From contig MCFG01000495.1 of assembly GCA_002104895.1 (NCBI GenBank), forward strand, positions 1-35,000: DNA of 35,000 bases. The letters run 5' to 3'. Every line of letters begins with the position of its first letter. The stretch's first letter is position 1. The stretch comes from Anaeromyces robustus. Lineage: Eukaryota; Neocallimastigomycota; Neocallimastigomycetes; Neocallimastigales; Neocallimastigaceae. Below, piece by piece: positions 1 to 13,162 of this stretch. The translations under genes and the position numbers were made by a program. Below the pieces are notes generated by a model. That model was given only the letters and a program-made list of their open reading frames with translations. It did no database searches and had not been told where the DNA came from.

Positions 1-54
1 AGTAAAGAAATAAAGAAAAGAAAGGATATTTATATTTATATATATAAAAAGGAA

Positions 55-258
55 ATGGATATTAATAAATCTGATATTATAATTCGAAAATTCTTTTCAA
101 CATTTGCTCAAATAATTGTTCAATCAAGGTTTAATTTTCAAAAAGACGAAATAAAAAAAGAAAGCAAATGGGTAAACTTTTTAAATAATAAAAATAATAA
201 TAATGATATAAAATAATATATTGATAGTAAAAATATTCAAAGAAAAATATATATTATA

Positions 259-289
<31 letters not shown>

Positions 290-1595
290 CGTTTTTATTC
301 TTTATTTTCTCTTCATTTTATGTACATATTCCTACAATATATTATGTTTTTACTTGACATTTTTTTAATAACAATAAAATGTGTTACATATTTTTAATTA
401 TATTTTTATTATAAATATATTAATAATATATATATTTATAAAAATTTTTATAAAGATGAATAATAAAAATTTTATTTACTTTTATTATATACTTTTTATA
501 TATTAAAAATTTTCATATCTTTCTCTTAATTTATTATTATTATTTTTATTAATATTATTTAATATTATATAATTATTTTATGTCATTATTTTATGGTTCT
601 TTGATTAATAGTTTAATATAAGATTAAACGATATTCAACGAATAGAAGAAGATCCTGTAATCTATAATTATAAAAAGATACCCATACCTGATTTTTTACC
701 ATTAATTATTGATATTTATCTTGATATATCTCCATGTCTTTCAACACAAAAAGTTTATATAAAAAATGAAGATGAGAAGGATAGTTTTGTAGAAATTGAT
801 GCTTCATCTAGTATTAATAATAATAATAATACATATGATCATCATAAATCTTCGACTCATCATCGTGAAAAAAAGAAAATATTATTACTAGAACGATGGC
901 GATTATCATTAAAGTAAAATCATAAAAAAAAAAAAAAACAAAGAAATGAAATATTATATATCTATCAAAAATATTATAATTAATATCAAATATTAAAAAT
1001 CAAAACTAATTAAAAAAATAATTTTTTTTTATTAATATATATCATAAATAAAATTATTTTAAAAATATTTATTATATACCTTTTTCATTATAATAATTGT
1101 ATATCAATAGTTCAACAGAAATTAATAAAAAGTTGGAATCTTCAATAACATATAAAAAAGCAATTATTTTTTTTAGAACGCTATATATGCAAATACGTAT
1201 GATGCCAACTTATAAACTTTTAAAACGTTTGAGAATGAAAAATAAAGAATTGGATCCTTCTGAACCAAGACCTCATATAATTTATAAAATTTCTAATGCT
1301 ATAGGTCAATTATCACAAAATTATGAAGAAATAGGATTTGGTAATAATTAATTTTCATATTATTATGAATTATAAAAGATATTAATTCTTAATATATAAT
1401 GATAATGATATATAATTTATTATATAATATTAATTAATATAATGTATTATTTATTAATATATATATTTTTATATTTATAATATAAAGACGCACCATTTAA
1501 TGCTAGAGATATGACAGAAAAATCCTTCGGAAATGTTGAAACTGTTCGAGGGTATATATTTTATAAAATATAATTTTTGGTTTAATACAATAAAT

Positions 1596-1634
<39 letters not shown>

Positions 1635-2703
1635 TCATCATAAATATATAGTGTATTTTCAATATATATTTCTTATAGAAAATATTGTCAAATAATTTTT
1701 AAAGATATTCCTATACAAAGTAGTGAAGTATGTATGCAGAGAAATAAAAAAATAAAAAAAATAATTATATTATTATAATTTCCATTATTTTATCAAAAAA
1801 TAACTGTTAGATTAATTGATTATATATATATATAATTGTTATTATTTTCTTCTCAAAAAAAAAAAAAAAAAAAAAAGGATAAACAATATCAAGAATATAA
1901 TAATGAAGATAATATTACAAATGAATTATTAAAAACTTTAAGACCAAGAAGTTTCCAACCAAATCCTCAAAATTTTTCACCTTCAAAATCAAGAAGACCT
2001 CAATCAATTTTATCATTAAAAAGGAATATTAACGATAGCAATAATAATAATAATGAAAATAATAATGAAAGTAATTATAAAATTGATTTAGGGAAAGAAA
2101 ATCAATTTAATTCTGTTAATCAAAATTCAAATTTAATAGACGTTAATGAAATAACCATTAGAAATAATGCAGTAAAGCATTCTTCAAATATTAATGAAGC
2201 AAATAATTTTGATTATAATAATTTTAATAATTATAGTAATAATAACAATAATAATAACAATAACAATAACAATAATAATAATAATAATAATAATATTAAT
2301 ATTAATAATATTAATAATAATATTAATAATAATATTAATAATAATATTAATAATAATATTAATAATAATAATATCATTAATAATAATAATAATGGTAATA
2401 ATAATAATAAAAATTTTAATGATAATGGGAATGATAATAATGATAATAATAATAATAATGATGATGATAATCAAAATTTAATTTTTACAAAAATAGAAAG
2501 CTTATGTATTTCAAATCATGAAGCATCAAAATCTTCTTTATTATCTCATGAATTAAAATCATATCAATTAAACATATTTTCTCACAGTGATGATAATAAT
2601 GATAGTATAAATGACAATATTACTAATACTAATAATAATTTTAATAATAATATAAATAATATAAATAATAATAATAATAATATCAATAATAATAGTAATA
2701 TCA

Positions 2704-2738
<35 letters not shown>

Positions 2739-3266
2739 GATGATGATAATAATAATAATAATAACTATATACCATCACAGTTATTTCAATTTCAACCTCA
2801 ATCTCGAACATTATCATTAAATAATATAAATCAGCAAATTTCAAAATCTTCCTTAGAAAATATTAATAAAAATATTATCACTAATACAACTATCAATAAT
2901 AATAATTTCAACACCAATAATAACAATATCAATAATAATAATTATAATAATAATATTAATAATAATAATATCAATAATAATAATTATAATGATAATATTA
3001 ATAATAACAATATCAATAATAATAATTATAATAATAATATTAATAATAACTTTAATAATAATTATACAAATATAAATAACAATAATATTAGTAATAATTT
3101 AAGTAATAATTCTTTGAAAGACTATTCAAATTCTGAATCAGAATTAAGTAATAAGTATCTATTTGTAAACAAAAAACGTTTTTCAACGGGTACTTTTTTT
3201 TCTTGTTCAGATGGTAATAATACCCCTCCATTTAACCCAAATGATATAGAGAATTACGTAAGATTC

Positions 3267-3302
<36 letters not shown>

Positions 3303-4764
3303 TATTATATATATATTATAATAAATAAAAATAAGATAATTTTGAAATAATAATAATTAATAATATTTTTTTTAAAAAAAAAAATTAAAAAATAAAAAAT
3401 ATAATATATTCTTTTTTTTCCATTTTGTCATTATTACTATTAATTTATATTAAGAAAAAGCAATATAGAGATGGACTTTCAAAATCATCATCAGTTTCTT
3501 CTTTAAGTTTTAAATATGTAAATATAAATATAAATATTAATATATGTGTACTTTGTAATGAAATATAAATTATTGTTTACATAATGCTAATATTTATATA
3601 TAATTAAATATTATAACATTATTTCATTAGAAATACATGCAAGATAAAGATTATGGTAATATTGCTCAAAATAATGACAATTCACAAAATGGTTCTAATA
3701 AACAAATTTCTAATCCAAATAATATAAAGGTAAATAATAATATCATTATAAACATATAAGTACTTACAGATTAACATATATATAATGATTATCAGAAAAT
3801 TAATAAAATATTTATATATATAATAATATATTTTTATTCTTTTTTCCATTATTATTATTATTATCATTATTATTACTAAAATTATACAATATATCAAAAA
3901 TAAAAGAATGTATTACAACAGTTTAAACAACTTAATATTTCTAATAAAGAATTCACTAATAATTTATATGATTCCATTGTTTATACAAGATCAAGATCTT
4001 CTTTAGATGAAGAAAACTCTAATAGTTATATGATAAATAATCAAATGAATACAAATAATCAAAAATTTGAAAATAGTAAAGCATTTAATGATTTAAATTT
4101 TTATAAGTTAAACCAAGATTCTATTCCAAACGAGTATTCATATTTAAGTGGTAGTAATACTAATATGAATAATATAGATTTAAGAAAAAATTATAATAAT
4201 TTTAAAAATGGTAATACAATGACAATATTAACAACTATCAATAATAATAATAATAATAATAACAGCAATAATAATACAAAAGCTCCTAGTTTAAAATCAT
4301 TTAATACTTCATGTCCTTCACCTCATTCAACTAGATCAACTAATTCTTCCTTTGTTAACTTATTTTCATTATCAGATATAGAAATAGATTCTGAGCCTTC
4401 ATTAGTCAATGTTCCAACATTTGCGACATTACCTCAAAATAAGAATTTAAAAGATAATGGAACCAATGAAGCAACGTTTTCAAATACTAATAGTATAACA
4501 AATTCATATTTAAATCATTCTGCTTTTAAAAATGTTTTACCTCATCAAAATTTAAATTATAATGAAGATTTGGATGATTCTTTATTACTTCAAGATTTTT
4601 ATTATTCCCCTCAAAAATCTTCTTTTGCTAGTTTAGATATAAAGCGGAGATCCTTAAATTCACCTTTCTTAAAAAAGAAATCATCCCTTAGTTCAATGGT
4701 TTCTTCTTCACCAATTATTCATAATAATAATAGTTTAAATAATACTCATCACAGTCCAAACTTA

Positions 4765-4827
<63 letters not shown>

Positions 4828-6285
4828 GATATTAATAGTAATAATAATAATATTTATTCATCAAATTCACAAAAACCACTTTTATTATATAGTGGTAAAA
4901 ATAATAATATTAATAACTCTGATAATAATAATAATAATAATAATAATATAAATAATAATAATATTAATATTAAGAATGAAATAAATAATAATAGCAATAA
5001 CAACGACAGCAATAATAATATTAATAATAGTAATAGTAAATTACAAAAAGAATTTTCACAAAATGATAATTATATCATAAATGATAATCAAAATTCTAGC
5101 ATAAAGCAAAATAATAGTAATAATAATTTAACTATTGAATATCATAATGAAAATATAGATGATTACTACAATAAGAATTTTCATAATGAGAATTTATATA
5201 AGTCTAGTAGTATAAAATTTAACTTTAATAGTGAATATTATCGAAGACAAAGTGATAGTATTATACCTTCTGGAAATCATCACCGAAATCAGTTATCTTC
5301 TTTTTATAAATATAAATCTCTTAATAATATATATCAAAAAGATAAGGATATTAATCAAAAAATGGTATCATTTTATAATAGTAATAATAATTATGAAAGT
5401 GGTGGAAGAAATGGATTTAATAGAGGAAATTTTAACAATTTAAATGAATTTGATTTCGATAATGTTAGAGATTTTAATCTTATTCAAAAAAGTAGAAAAT
5501 TAAATAATAATAATAATAATAGCTTAAATAATAAATTAAATAATAATAGTAATTATAATAGACATAGTGATCCAAATATTAATACAAATTCATATGAAAA
5601 TTCCAATAATAATCCACCATCTATTTCCCTTACTTCACCTTCACCTGTACCTTTTAAACCAAGAAAAAGTATAACTATTCAAAATAATTCACCGCCTTCT
5701 TCTTCTTCTTCTTCTATGAATTCATCAAGAAATCATTCATATGACAATATATCTACTTCAGCTCCTATTAACTATCCAACTTTTTCCAGAAGACATTATG
5801 GTCCATATTATGAAAAAAGAAGTTTAAGATCTCATTCCTTTTCATATGGTGCCAATAATCGATTTTCAAATAATAATAACCGTAATAATAATAATAATTT
5901 TAATAGTAATAGTAATAATAATAACAACAATAATAATAGTAATAGCAATAATAATAATAATTTTGATGCAAATTCACCAACAGACTATACAAATTTCCCT
6001 TCCTCTTCATTTAATTCTGAAATATCACCAACTTCTTTAAATTATAATCATCAAACTCGTCCTTTATATTCTACTTCTCCTATTACAGCAGCTGAAGCCA
6101 ATTATTATCATTACGGTTCTTATGGAAGTGATAATTATGATGCCTATTTACATCCTTTCCGACCTATTTATGAAGATGAAGCTTTTAATTCTTATGATCA
6201 CTATCATCTCCATCCCTATTCTCACTCTCCTCGTTATTATTATAATTCTAATCCAAATCTTTCAGAAAGAAGAGAAAAATTATAA
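55..6285 (+). CDS. ATG13: Autophagy-related protein 13 (HORMA domain + very long Asn-rich tail)
   Basis: Regulatory subunit of the Atg1/ULK1 kinase complex that starts autophagosome formation. Exons: 55-171, 612-913, 1111-1340, 1488-1551, 1679-1727, 1878-3257, 3461-3517, 3631-3729, 3907-6285; every junction keeps frame, giving 1,558 aa. Exons 1-5 (residues 1-254) are an Atg13 HORMA domain: FAQIIVQSR near residue 20, KWFNIRL across junction 1, LPLIIDIYLDIS, LLLERWRLSL, then YKKAIIFFRTLY and KLLKRLRMK. Exons 6-9 (255-1558) are low complexity: Asn homopolymers separated by Ser/Pro-rich, phosphosite-like blocks such as KRRSLNSPF and SPSPVPFKPRKS, as expected of the disordered Atg13 tail that binds Atg1 and Atg17. 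Yeast Atg13 is about half this length. The frame stays open from the ATG to the left window edge, so an upstream start is possible, but the HORMA fold normally begins close to the N terminus. The Atg1-binding motif could not be placed with certainty. Confidence 0.9.
4765..4825 (+). repeat. (AAT)n array coding for about 20 consecutive Asn in ATG13
   Basis: An uninterrupted AAT trinucleotide array inside the last ATG13 exon, read in frame as an asparagine homopolymer. Shorter AAT/AAC-mixed arrays lie elsewhere in the gene, chiefly 2236-2460, 2630-2760, 2900-3100, 4918-5040 and 5870-5965. They encode disordered spacer rather than a domain and probably vary in length between strains. Confidence 0.9.
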
Positions 6286-6476
6286 GAATAAAAATATAGA
6301 AACTAAAAAGATAAAAAATTAATTATAATGATTATAACAAAATAATAAAATAAAATAAAATAAAATAAAATAAAATAAAAAATATAATGATATAATATGA
6401 TATCAAAAATTAAAAAATCTATTATTTAATTTTAATTTAATTAAGACTATACAATCATTAATATTTTCATAAAAAA

Positions 6477-6510
<34 letters not shown>

Positions 6511-6554
6511 TTTTTATTTTTAATTTTATTTTAAAATGGCTAAAATAAAAATTA

Positions 6555-6610
<56 letters not shown>

Positions 6611-7179
6611 GCAAATAAAATAAAAGAAAAGAAAAGAAAAGAAAAGAAAAGATTATGTTTCAAATAATATTTTTATATAAAATATTATTTTAAATATAAA
6701 AATAAAAATTAATAAAAAAAAATTAAATAAAATATATATAATATATCACTATTTCATTATATATTAGTTTCTTTTATTGAATATCAATTATATGAAGTAT
6801 ACTGTTCATGTTTTTTTTTTTTTTATTTTATTTTATTTTATTTTATTTTATTTTATTTTTTATTTTTTATTTTTTTTATTTTTTTTTTTTTATTTTTATT
6901 TAAAAATTTATATATATCATTATATAAATATTTTTATATTAATTAAAAAACTAAAAAAAAATTAATATAAAAAATTAAAAAAAGATTTGAAAAATTTTTT
7001 TTTATTCTTATTTGTTGTTGAGGATTGCAATTTATTTAATATATATAATATATATTTATATATTAAATTTTTTTTAAACCATTTTTTTAATATATATATT
7101 TTTATATATGAAAAAAAATTTTTTTTCTACTTTTTTTTATAATAATATAAAGTTTAAATGTTAATATAAAATTTTGATA
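6286..7179. other. ATG13-SF3B2 spacer with mirrored pentanucleotide arrays
   Basis: No gene seen. Contents in order: a (TAAAA)n array about 6341-6380, a poly(A) tract about 6479-6508, an (AAT)n array 6556-6610, an (AAAAG)n run about 6622-6651, and a (TTTTA)n tract about 6822-6900. The last is the complement of the first array, so the pair could fold into a long imperfect hairpin. The spacer should contain the ATG13 3' end and the SF3B2 promoter, but no single poly(A) signal or TATA box stands out from the background. Confidence 0.7.
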
Positions 7180-9051
7180 ATGGCAACAGAAGTTCAGAGT
7201 AGTATAAATTTAGAAGAGCCAAAAATCAATGAAAATGAATTAATAGAAGAAATTGAAAAAAAGAAACAAGAACTAGAGAAAGTCCAAAAAAATAATAATA
7301 AAAACAATAATAACAAAAAAAAGAATAAAAAGAAGAAGAAGAAGAAGAGAGGAACTGTCACTGATCTTAAAGATCTTTATAATATTGAAACAAAACCTAA
7401 AGTAAGAAATGAATAATAAAATAAAATAAAAAAGCGAAAATTAAATATGATATATATATATGTAAAGAAATATAAATATATAATCGTTAAAAATTTATAA
7501 TAAAAATAACTTTTGGATTTTCATTGATTAAATGGATAATATACCAATATATATTATTTTAATAAAATATTTTTTTAAACTATTCAATATAAATATAATA
7601 AACGTGATAATATATATAATTTAAAGTATAATAACAAAATTTTATTAATAATATCTTTTTTTTCTAATATCTTTTATATAATATATAATATTCTATTATA
7701 TCTTTTATAATGTATAATAAATTATAATTTTATGTTTTATTATATAATTTTAAATATAAAATCAAAATTTAATATATCCTTTTAAAACTTCTACCAAACG
7801 AATAATTAATATATTTATAAATTTAATTAATTTTAATTTATGAAAAAATAAAAAATATGTATACTTCTTTTATTCAACAGGATGAAACGACAAATGTAGA
7901 AATTGAATATGAAGTAGAAACCCCAGTTTTCAATAATCCTGAATATGAACAATTCAAAGATGTATTTAATCATTTTATAAGTAAAGAAGAAGATGAAGAA
8001 GAGAATGAAGAAAATAAAGAAAAAGAAGAAGAAAAAGATAAAGATGAAAGTAAATCAAGTGATGATTCAAGTTCAGAAGAAGAAGAACCAAAGGAAAATG
8101 TAATAGGAAAGAAAAAACTTAAAAAAATGAGTAGATTAACAGTTGCTGAATTAAAACAATTAGTTAATAAACCGGAAGTTGTTGAGGTAATATATATAAT
8201 ATAAATTAAAAAAATTAATATAAAAATACTTATTATAATAAAAGAAAAAAAAAAAAATAAAATTGTTATGTTGTTATTATTTTAATTATTTATGAAATAA
8301 TACCAATTAAAAACATTATGTATTAAACCATGTAATTTATATTAAAAATTAAAAATATAATTTTATTTATTACTATATAAATCTTTTTAACATTACTTTT
8401 TTTTATTTTACAAAAATAAATAACATTCAAAAGTGGGTTGATGTAACAGCTGCTGATCCAAAATTATTAATTAGTTTAAAAGCATATAAAAATACAGTTC
8501 CTGTTCCACAACACTGGAGTCAGAAAAGAAAATATTTACAAGGAAAACGTGGTATAGAAAAATTACCATTTGAATTACCAGGTAATAATATATTAAAATT
8601 ATTTTATAATAATTTAAAAATTGAATTTTGTAATTTACGTTTAATGTATATAAATGAAATTTTATTAAATTGAAATATAATATATATATTAATTAATATT
8701 AATAATAATATATTCTTGTTTCTTATTTATTTAATTATTTATTTTTTTATTTATTTATTTATTTACTTATTTATTTATTATTTATTTAATTTTAATATTG
8801 TTAATAACTAAAAATTTTTAAACAATTAAGATTTTATTAAACAAACCGGTATTATGGAATTAAGATCAGCAGTTAAAGAAAAAGAAGACCAACAACGTTT
8901 AAAATCAAAAACTAGAGATAGAGTACAACCAAAAATGGGTAAATTAGATATTGATTATCAAAAGCTTCATGATGCTTTCTTCCGTTATCAGACTAAACCA
9001 AAATTAACTATTCATGGTGAATTGTAAGTTAAATAAATTAATAATAATAAC

Positions 9052-9127
<76 letters not shown>

Positions 9128-10552
9128 AAAATATTTAATATTAATATATTCTAATTATATGATTTATATAATTAGGTACTATGAAGGTAAAGAATTCGAA
9201 ACTAAATTAAAAGAAAAAAAGCCTGGAATTTTAAGTGATGAATTAAAAACAGCTTTGAATATACCAGATTTAGCTGCTCCACCATGGTTAATTAATATGC
9301 AACGTTATGGTCCACCACCAAGTTATCCAAATTTAAAAATTCCTGGTCTTAATGCACCAATTCCAGAAGGGTAAATTTTAAATTAAATATATAAGTTAAT
9401 ATATTACTATCAAAAAAGAACAAAAAAAAATAATTAAATAAATACATAATACAACATTTTTTAAAAATATCAATATATAAAAATATTCTAATTATTATGT
9501 TGTAATAACAAAAAAATTCCCAAAAATATTTTTCTCTCTTTCATCATTATTATTAATTTAATTTAGCGCTCAATGGGGTTATCAACCAGGTGGTTGGGGT
9601 GAAGCTCCAGTAGATGAATTTGGTCAACCACTTTATGGTGATGTTTTTGGAACAGAATATACTGCAGTACCTGAAGAAGTAATATTAATAAATTATAATA
9701 ATATTATTTTTTATATTTAAAATTATAAATTTTTAGATAATTAAAAATATAATTAATAATATAATTTTAATAATTATTTTAAATATTATAAAATCTTTAT
9801 ATTTTTATTTTTATTTTTATTTTCTAATTTTTTTTTTTTATATTTTTTATTAATAATTATCATATTTATAATAGCATATACAACCTATTGAGAGAACATT
9901 ATGGGGTGAACTTGAATCAGAAGAAGAAAGAGAAGAAGAAGAAGAAGAAGAAGAAGAAGAAGAAGAGAAACCAGAAGATATCGATGCTCAAGGTTTGGCT
10001 ACACCAAGTGGTCTTACAAGTGTTGCTAGTGGTCTTGAAACACCTGATTTTATTGAACTTAGAAAAGATTCTAGAAAGTAATATTATACTTTATAAATAT
10101 TTTATTTTATAATATATATAATAATATATTTATTTTTATTTAATGACTATAAAAATAATAATTATCGTATTATATAAATATTATATATATAATATAAATT
10201 TAATAGACAAGAAGAAAAAACATTATATACTATTATTCCACAAAAAGAAACTACAATTACTGGATTTATGGGTTCACAACATATTTATAACATGGATGCT
10301 GTTACAGGTGGTAATAAAAGAAAGAATGCTAATGATATTGAAGTTGCTTTGAATCCAGAAGAATTAGAAGAAGGTCTTGATGAAGATACTGTTAGAAGAA
10401 AATATGAACAACAAATGGAAATGGAAAAAGAAAGTCAAGTTAAAGAAGACTTTTCAGATATGGTTGCTGAACATGCCCAAAGACAAGCTAAAAAACGTAA
10501 AAAGATGGAAGACGCAAAAGCAGGAAAGAAATATAAAGATTTTAAGTTTTAA
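7180..10552 (+). CDS. SF3B2: Splicing factor 3B subunit 2 (SAP145/Cus1)
   Basis: Component of the SF3b complex of the U2 snRNP, which helps anchor U2 at the intron branch site. Exons: 7180-7401, 7881-8186, 8434-8581, 8831-9023, 9176-9370, 9567-9678, 9875-10077, 10207-10552; frame is kept throughout, giving 574 aa. After a basic Lys/Asn-rich start (residues 1-74) comes the DUF382 block from about residue 177, with VPVPQHW, RKYLQGKRGIEKLPFELP and KLDIDYQKLHDAFFRYQTKP, then the PSP block with PPWLINMQRYGPPPSYPNLK and GLNAPIPEG, GGWGEAPVDEFGQPLYGDVF, an acidic stretch, GSQHIYNMD, DFSDMVAEHA and the C terminus KYKDFKF. All are hallmarks of SF3B2. The protein is shorter than human SF3B2 (about 895 aa) and I see no N-terminal SAP domain; yeast Cus1 is shorter still. 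The ATG at 7180 is preferred over the TTG-led extension. Confidence 0.96.
9052..9125 (+). repeat. (TTA)n microsatellite in SF3B2 intron 4
   Basis: About 24 TTA units fill roughly half of the intron at 9024-9175. No coding role; probably length-variable. Confidence 0.9.
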
Positions 10553-10674
10553 TTTATTATTTACCATATTAATAGAAGAATAAAAAAAATATAATTATTT
10601 AATTTATTTAACAAAATGAAATATATATATATAATATAAAAGAATATTTTTATATTCTTTTTTTATTTTCTTTC

Positions 10675-10705
<31 letters not shown>

Positions 10706-11133
10706 ATTTCATGAAGTATTATAATGGTAAATTTAATTAATAAACTATTTTATCTAAAAAATATTATTTTTATTATTATTATTACATCATTATAAATTTA
10801 TAATAATGTAGTAATAATAATAACATTTATAAATATTTAAAAAAAAAAGGAATTTTTATATATATATTAATTATTTTTATATCATTACTTTTATTGTTTT
10901 TATATATTTTTACAATTTTTTTTTTTTTTAATTATTTTTACTAATTATAATACTGTTTTTCTTAATATTTCTTATTTAAAAATTATGCATTATTTAATAT
11001 TTAAAAATTATGCATTATTTAATATTTAATATTTATTATTAAAGTTAATAATAAAAAATGTGCAGATAATAATTTATTATATATAATAAAATGTAAAAAA
11101 ATATAAATATTTAAGATTATGTATACATTAATG

Positions 11134-11157
11134 TACATTATTTTTTAAAATAATGTA
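11134..11157. other. Inverted repeat (11-bp arms, 2-nt loop)
   Basis: TACATTATTTT at 11134-11144 is exactly complementary to AAAATAATGTA at 11147-11157. A second perfect pair, GTATACATTA at 11121-11130 and TAATGTATAC at 11151-11160, overlaps it, so alternative foldings compete. It lies about 0.6 kb beyond the SF3B2 stop. The role is unknown. Confidence 0.6.
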
Positions 11158-11964
11158 TACAATTCAATTAAAAATTATATTAAATTTTAATTATATGTAA
11201 ACATTTAAAAATTTAATAAATAATATCATAATATAATATTAATATAATAATAAAAAGATATATTATTATTTTGATCATCAAAAATTTGAGGTTGTACAAT
11301 TTTATAAAAATTAAAAATATTATATATATATTTATTGTATTTTTAATCTATTATTGTTTTTTTTTTTTTTTTTTTTTGATTACTCAAATATTAAAAATTA
11401 TATAATATACATATATAAAACAATTATATTATTTTAAATTTAATTATTGTAAATTTTTTGATAATATTGAATGACTCTATATATTAAATTCAATCTAATA
11501 TATATTAAAATATAAATGAATTATTTTTTTTTATATACAAATAAAGTTATTTTTTTAAAGAATAACACTTTTTTTCCGCTCATCATTTTACTATTTATTA
11601 TATAATATATAATATAATAATATATAATAATAATATGAAAGTTTTTATTTATTATAAAATTTTGACATGTGTATATAAAGGTAAAAATGTCAACCAAAAG
11701 CACTAAATAAATTTTTTTTAAAAAAAATTAAATCAGTAATAATAATTATTATTATTACTTAAAATTTAAAAAAAAAAAAAAAAAAGAAAAGAAATTGAAT
11801 AAAGTAATAAAATTTAAATTTAAATTTAAATTTAAGAAAAATAAAATAAAATAAAATAAAATAAAATAAAATAAAATAAAATAAAATAAAATAAAGCAAT
11901 AAAAATAATAAAAATTATTCAATATCTTTTAATATCAAAAAAAAAAAAAAAAAAACTATAATCA

Positions 11965-12035
11965 TTTAATTGTACTTAAATATAAAAAAGTAAATTTCAT
12001 TTTAATTGTACTTATATATAAAAGAAAATTTCAAT
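11965..12035 (+). promoter_or_regulatory. Tandemly duplicated TATA-containing promoter block upstream of the nuclease
   Basis: Two imperfect copies of a 36-bp unit lie head to tail: 11965-12000 and 12001-12035. Each begins TTTAATTGTACTT, contains an AT-only TATA-like core (AAATATAAAA in the first, TATATAAAAG at 12015-12024 in the second) and ends with AATTTCA. The second core is 40-49 bp before the ATG, so a TATA-driven start about 30 bp downstream would leave a short leader. TATA boxes are hard to call in such AT-rich DNA; the duplicated TTGTAC element is the stronger sign. Its function is inferred. Confidence 0.5.
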
Positions 12036-12063
12036 TAAATCTTAATTTATATTTTATATCAAA

Positions 12064-12867
12064 ATGAAAAGAATAATTACAATAGTCTTTTGTTTAATAA
12101 TAGAGTTTGTATATATTGTTTGGGCAAAACAAACAACAGATTCAAAACCTACTATTCAACAAGGTGATGTTAAAGTAACTTTATTAAATAATCATCAAAC
12201 TACTACAATTACTTCTCCTTCAGGTAGATATTCTGTAATTTATGCAATTGATTATCAAAATCCAGAAGTTGCTTTAGCTTATTTAGATTATGATGAATTT
12301 GGAGGAAGTGGAAGATATTCAGGAAAATTCAAACCTTTAAATGCTCCTTCTACAGTAAAAGTCAGACATACTTGGTATAATAATTCAGGATATGATAGAG
12401 GACATTTAATTTCAAATGATTTCTTTAATTTTGACGAACAACTTGCATATGAAACTTTTGCGGTTTATAATATATGTCCTCAAACTCCAGGTTTAAACCG
12501 TAATGAAAATGGTTATAGAGCTTGGAGACAATTAGAAAATGCCGCTGAAAAAGCTTATGCAAACGCTTATGGTAGAGTATACGTTATTACAGGACCCATA
12601 TTTGATAAAAGTCCATCATATTATAATAAACTTCCTAAAAGGGATTGTGTTATACCAGAACGTTTTTACAAAATTATATTAGTACAAGACTTAAAAGATG
12701 AATCTTTTGAATTTACAAGATTAGAAACCTATTTCTTTGAAAATAAAACCCCAAATAAAGGAGAATCTGTAGATTTAAAAGACTGTTTAGTATATGAAAC
12801 TACTCAAGTAGAGCAAAATATAGATGTTATTGAAAGTTTGTTAAATATTAAAATAACATTACTTTAA
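12064..12867 (+). CDS. Secreted DNA/RNA non-specific endonuclease (Serratia/NUC1 superfamily)
   Basis: A predicted secreted sugar-non-specific nuclease of the beta-beta-alpha-metal type that would cleave DNA and RNA with a divalent cation. The 267-aa protein starts with a hydrophobic signal peptide (about residues 1-21, ending IVWA before KQTT). The catalytic motif DRGH is at 111-114 with general-base His114. It is followed by NICPQ (137-141), LNRN with the expected metal-ligand Asn145, and WRQLE with Glu158; VYVITGPIF (172-180) and IPERFYKII (197-205) complete the Endonuclease_NS pattern. Unlike most neighbours it has no intron. In a rumen fungus an extracellular nuclease could scavenge nucleotides or attack nucleic acid from other microbes; both are inference. 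Single-exon structure and a bacterial-looking family suggest possible horizontal acquisition, but an intronless native gene (as at 19710-21086) also occurs here. Confidence 0.93.
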   Translation: MKRIITIVFCLIIEFVYIVWAKQTTDSKPTIQQGDVKVTLLNNHQTTTITSPSGRYSVIYAIDYQNPEVALAYLDYDEFGGSGRYSGKFKPLNAPSTVKVRHTWYNNSGYDRGHLISNDFFNFDEQLAYETFAVYNICPQTPGLNRNENGYRAWRQLENAAEKAYANAYGRVYVITGPIFDKSPSYYNKLPKRDCVIPERFYKIILVQDLKDESFEFTRLETYFFENKTPNKGESVDLKDCLVYETTQVEQNIDVIESLLNIKITLL

Positions 12868-13162
12868 GTAAACTCCTATAAATTTATCATAAAAAAATCA
12901 GCTTAAAACATACTATTTTTTTAAAATAAAAAATTCAGTTTTAAAATGAATAAAGTTATTATATAAAGCTGTTAAAAAATTATAAATAGAAAAAAAAAAA
13001 AAAAGAACAATTTTTTTTTTTTCAATAGAAAAATAAAAATTTTGTTTAAAATAATGTTTTTTATACAAAATATAAATAACAGTAATATGTAAAGTAAAAA
13101 AAAAATGTATATATTATAAAAAAATAAAATAAAAGTAATTAAAAAATAAAAATATTAATAAA

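Larger units (their letters stand above)
10553..12063. other. SF3B2-nuclease spacer
   Basis: No convincing gene; the short minus-strand open frame at 11521-11703 has Ile/Tyr-rich random composition. It holds a 25-bp direct duplication at 10977-11026 (two ATGCAT-containing copies), a hairpin at 11134-11157, poly(T) tracts (10677-10700, 11359-11377), a run of TAAATT units at about 11814-11835, and a (AAAAT)n array at about 11838-11895 just before the nuclease promoter. Confidence 0.7.

Noticed and set aside
2184-2481. Ile-rich open frames on both strands inside ATG13 exon 6
   Set aside because: They are out-of-frame readings of AAT/ATT arrays in the real Asn-rich exon.
12064-12867. Nuclease as part of a bacterial effector-immunity pair or defence system
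   Set aside because: It has a plain N-terminal signal peptide and a single nuclease domain, with no effector modules and no adjacent small immunity-like gene.
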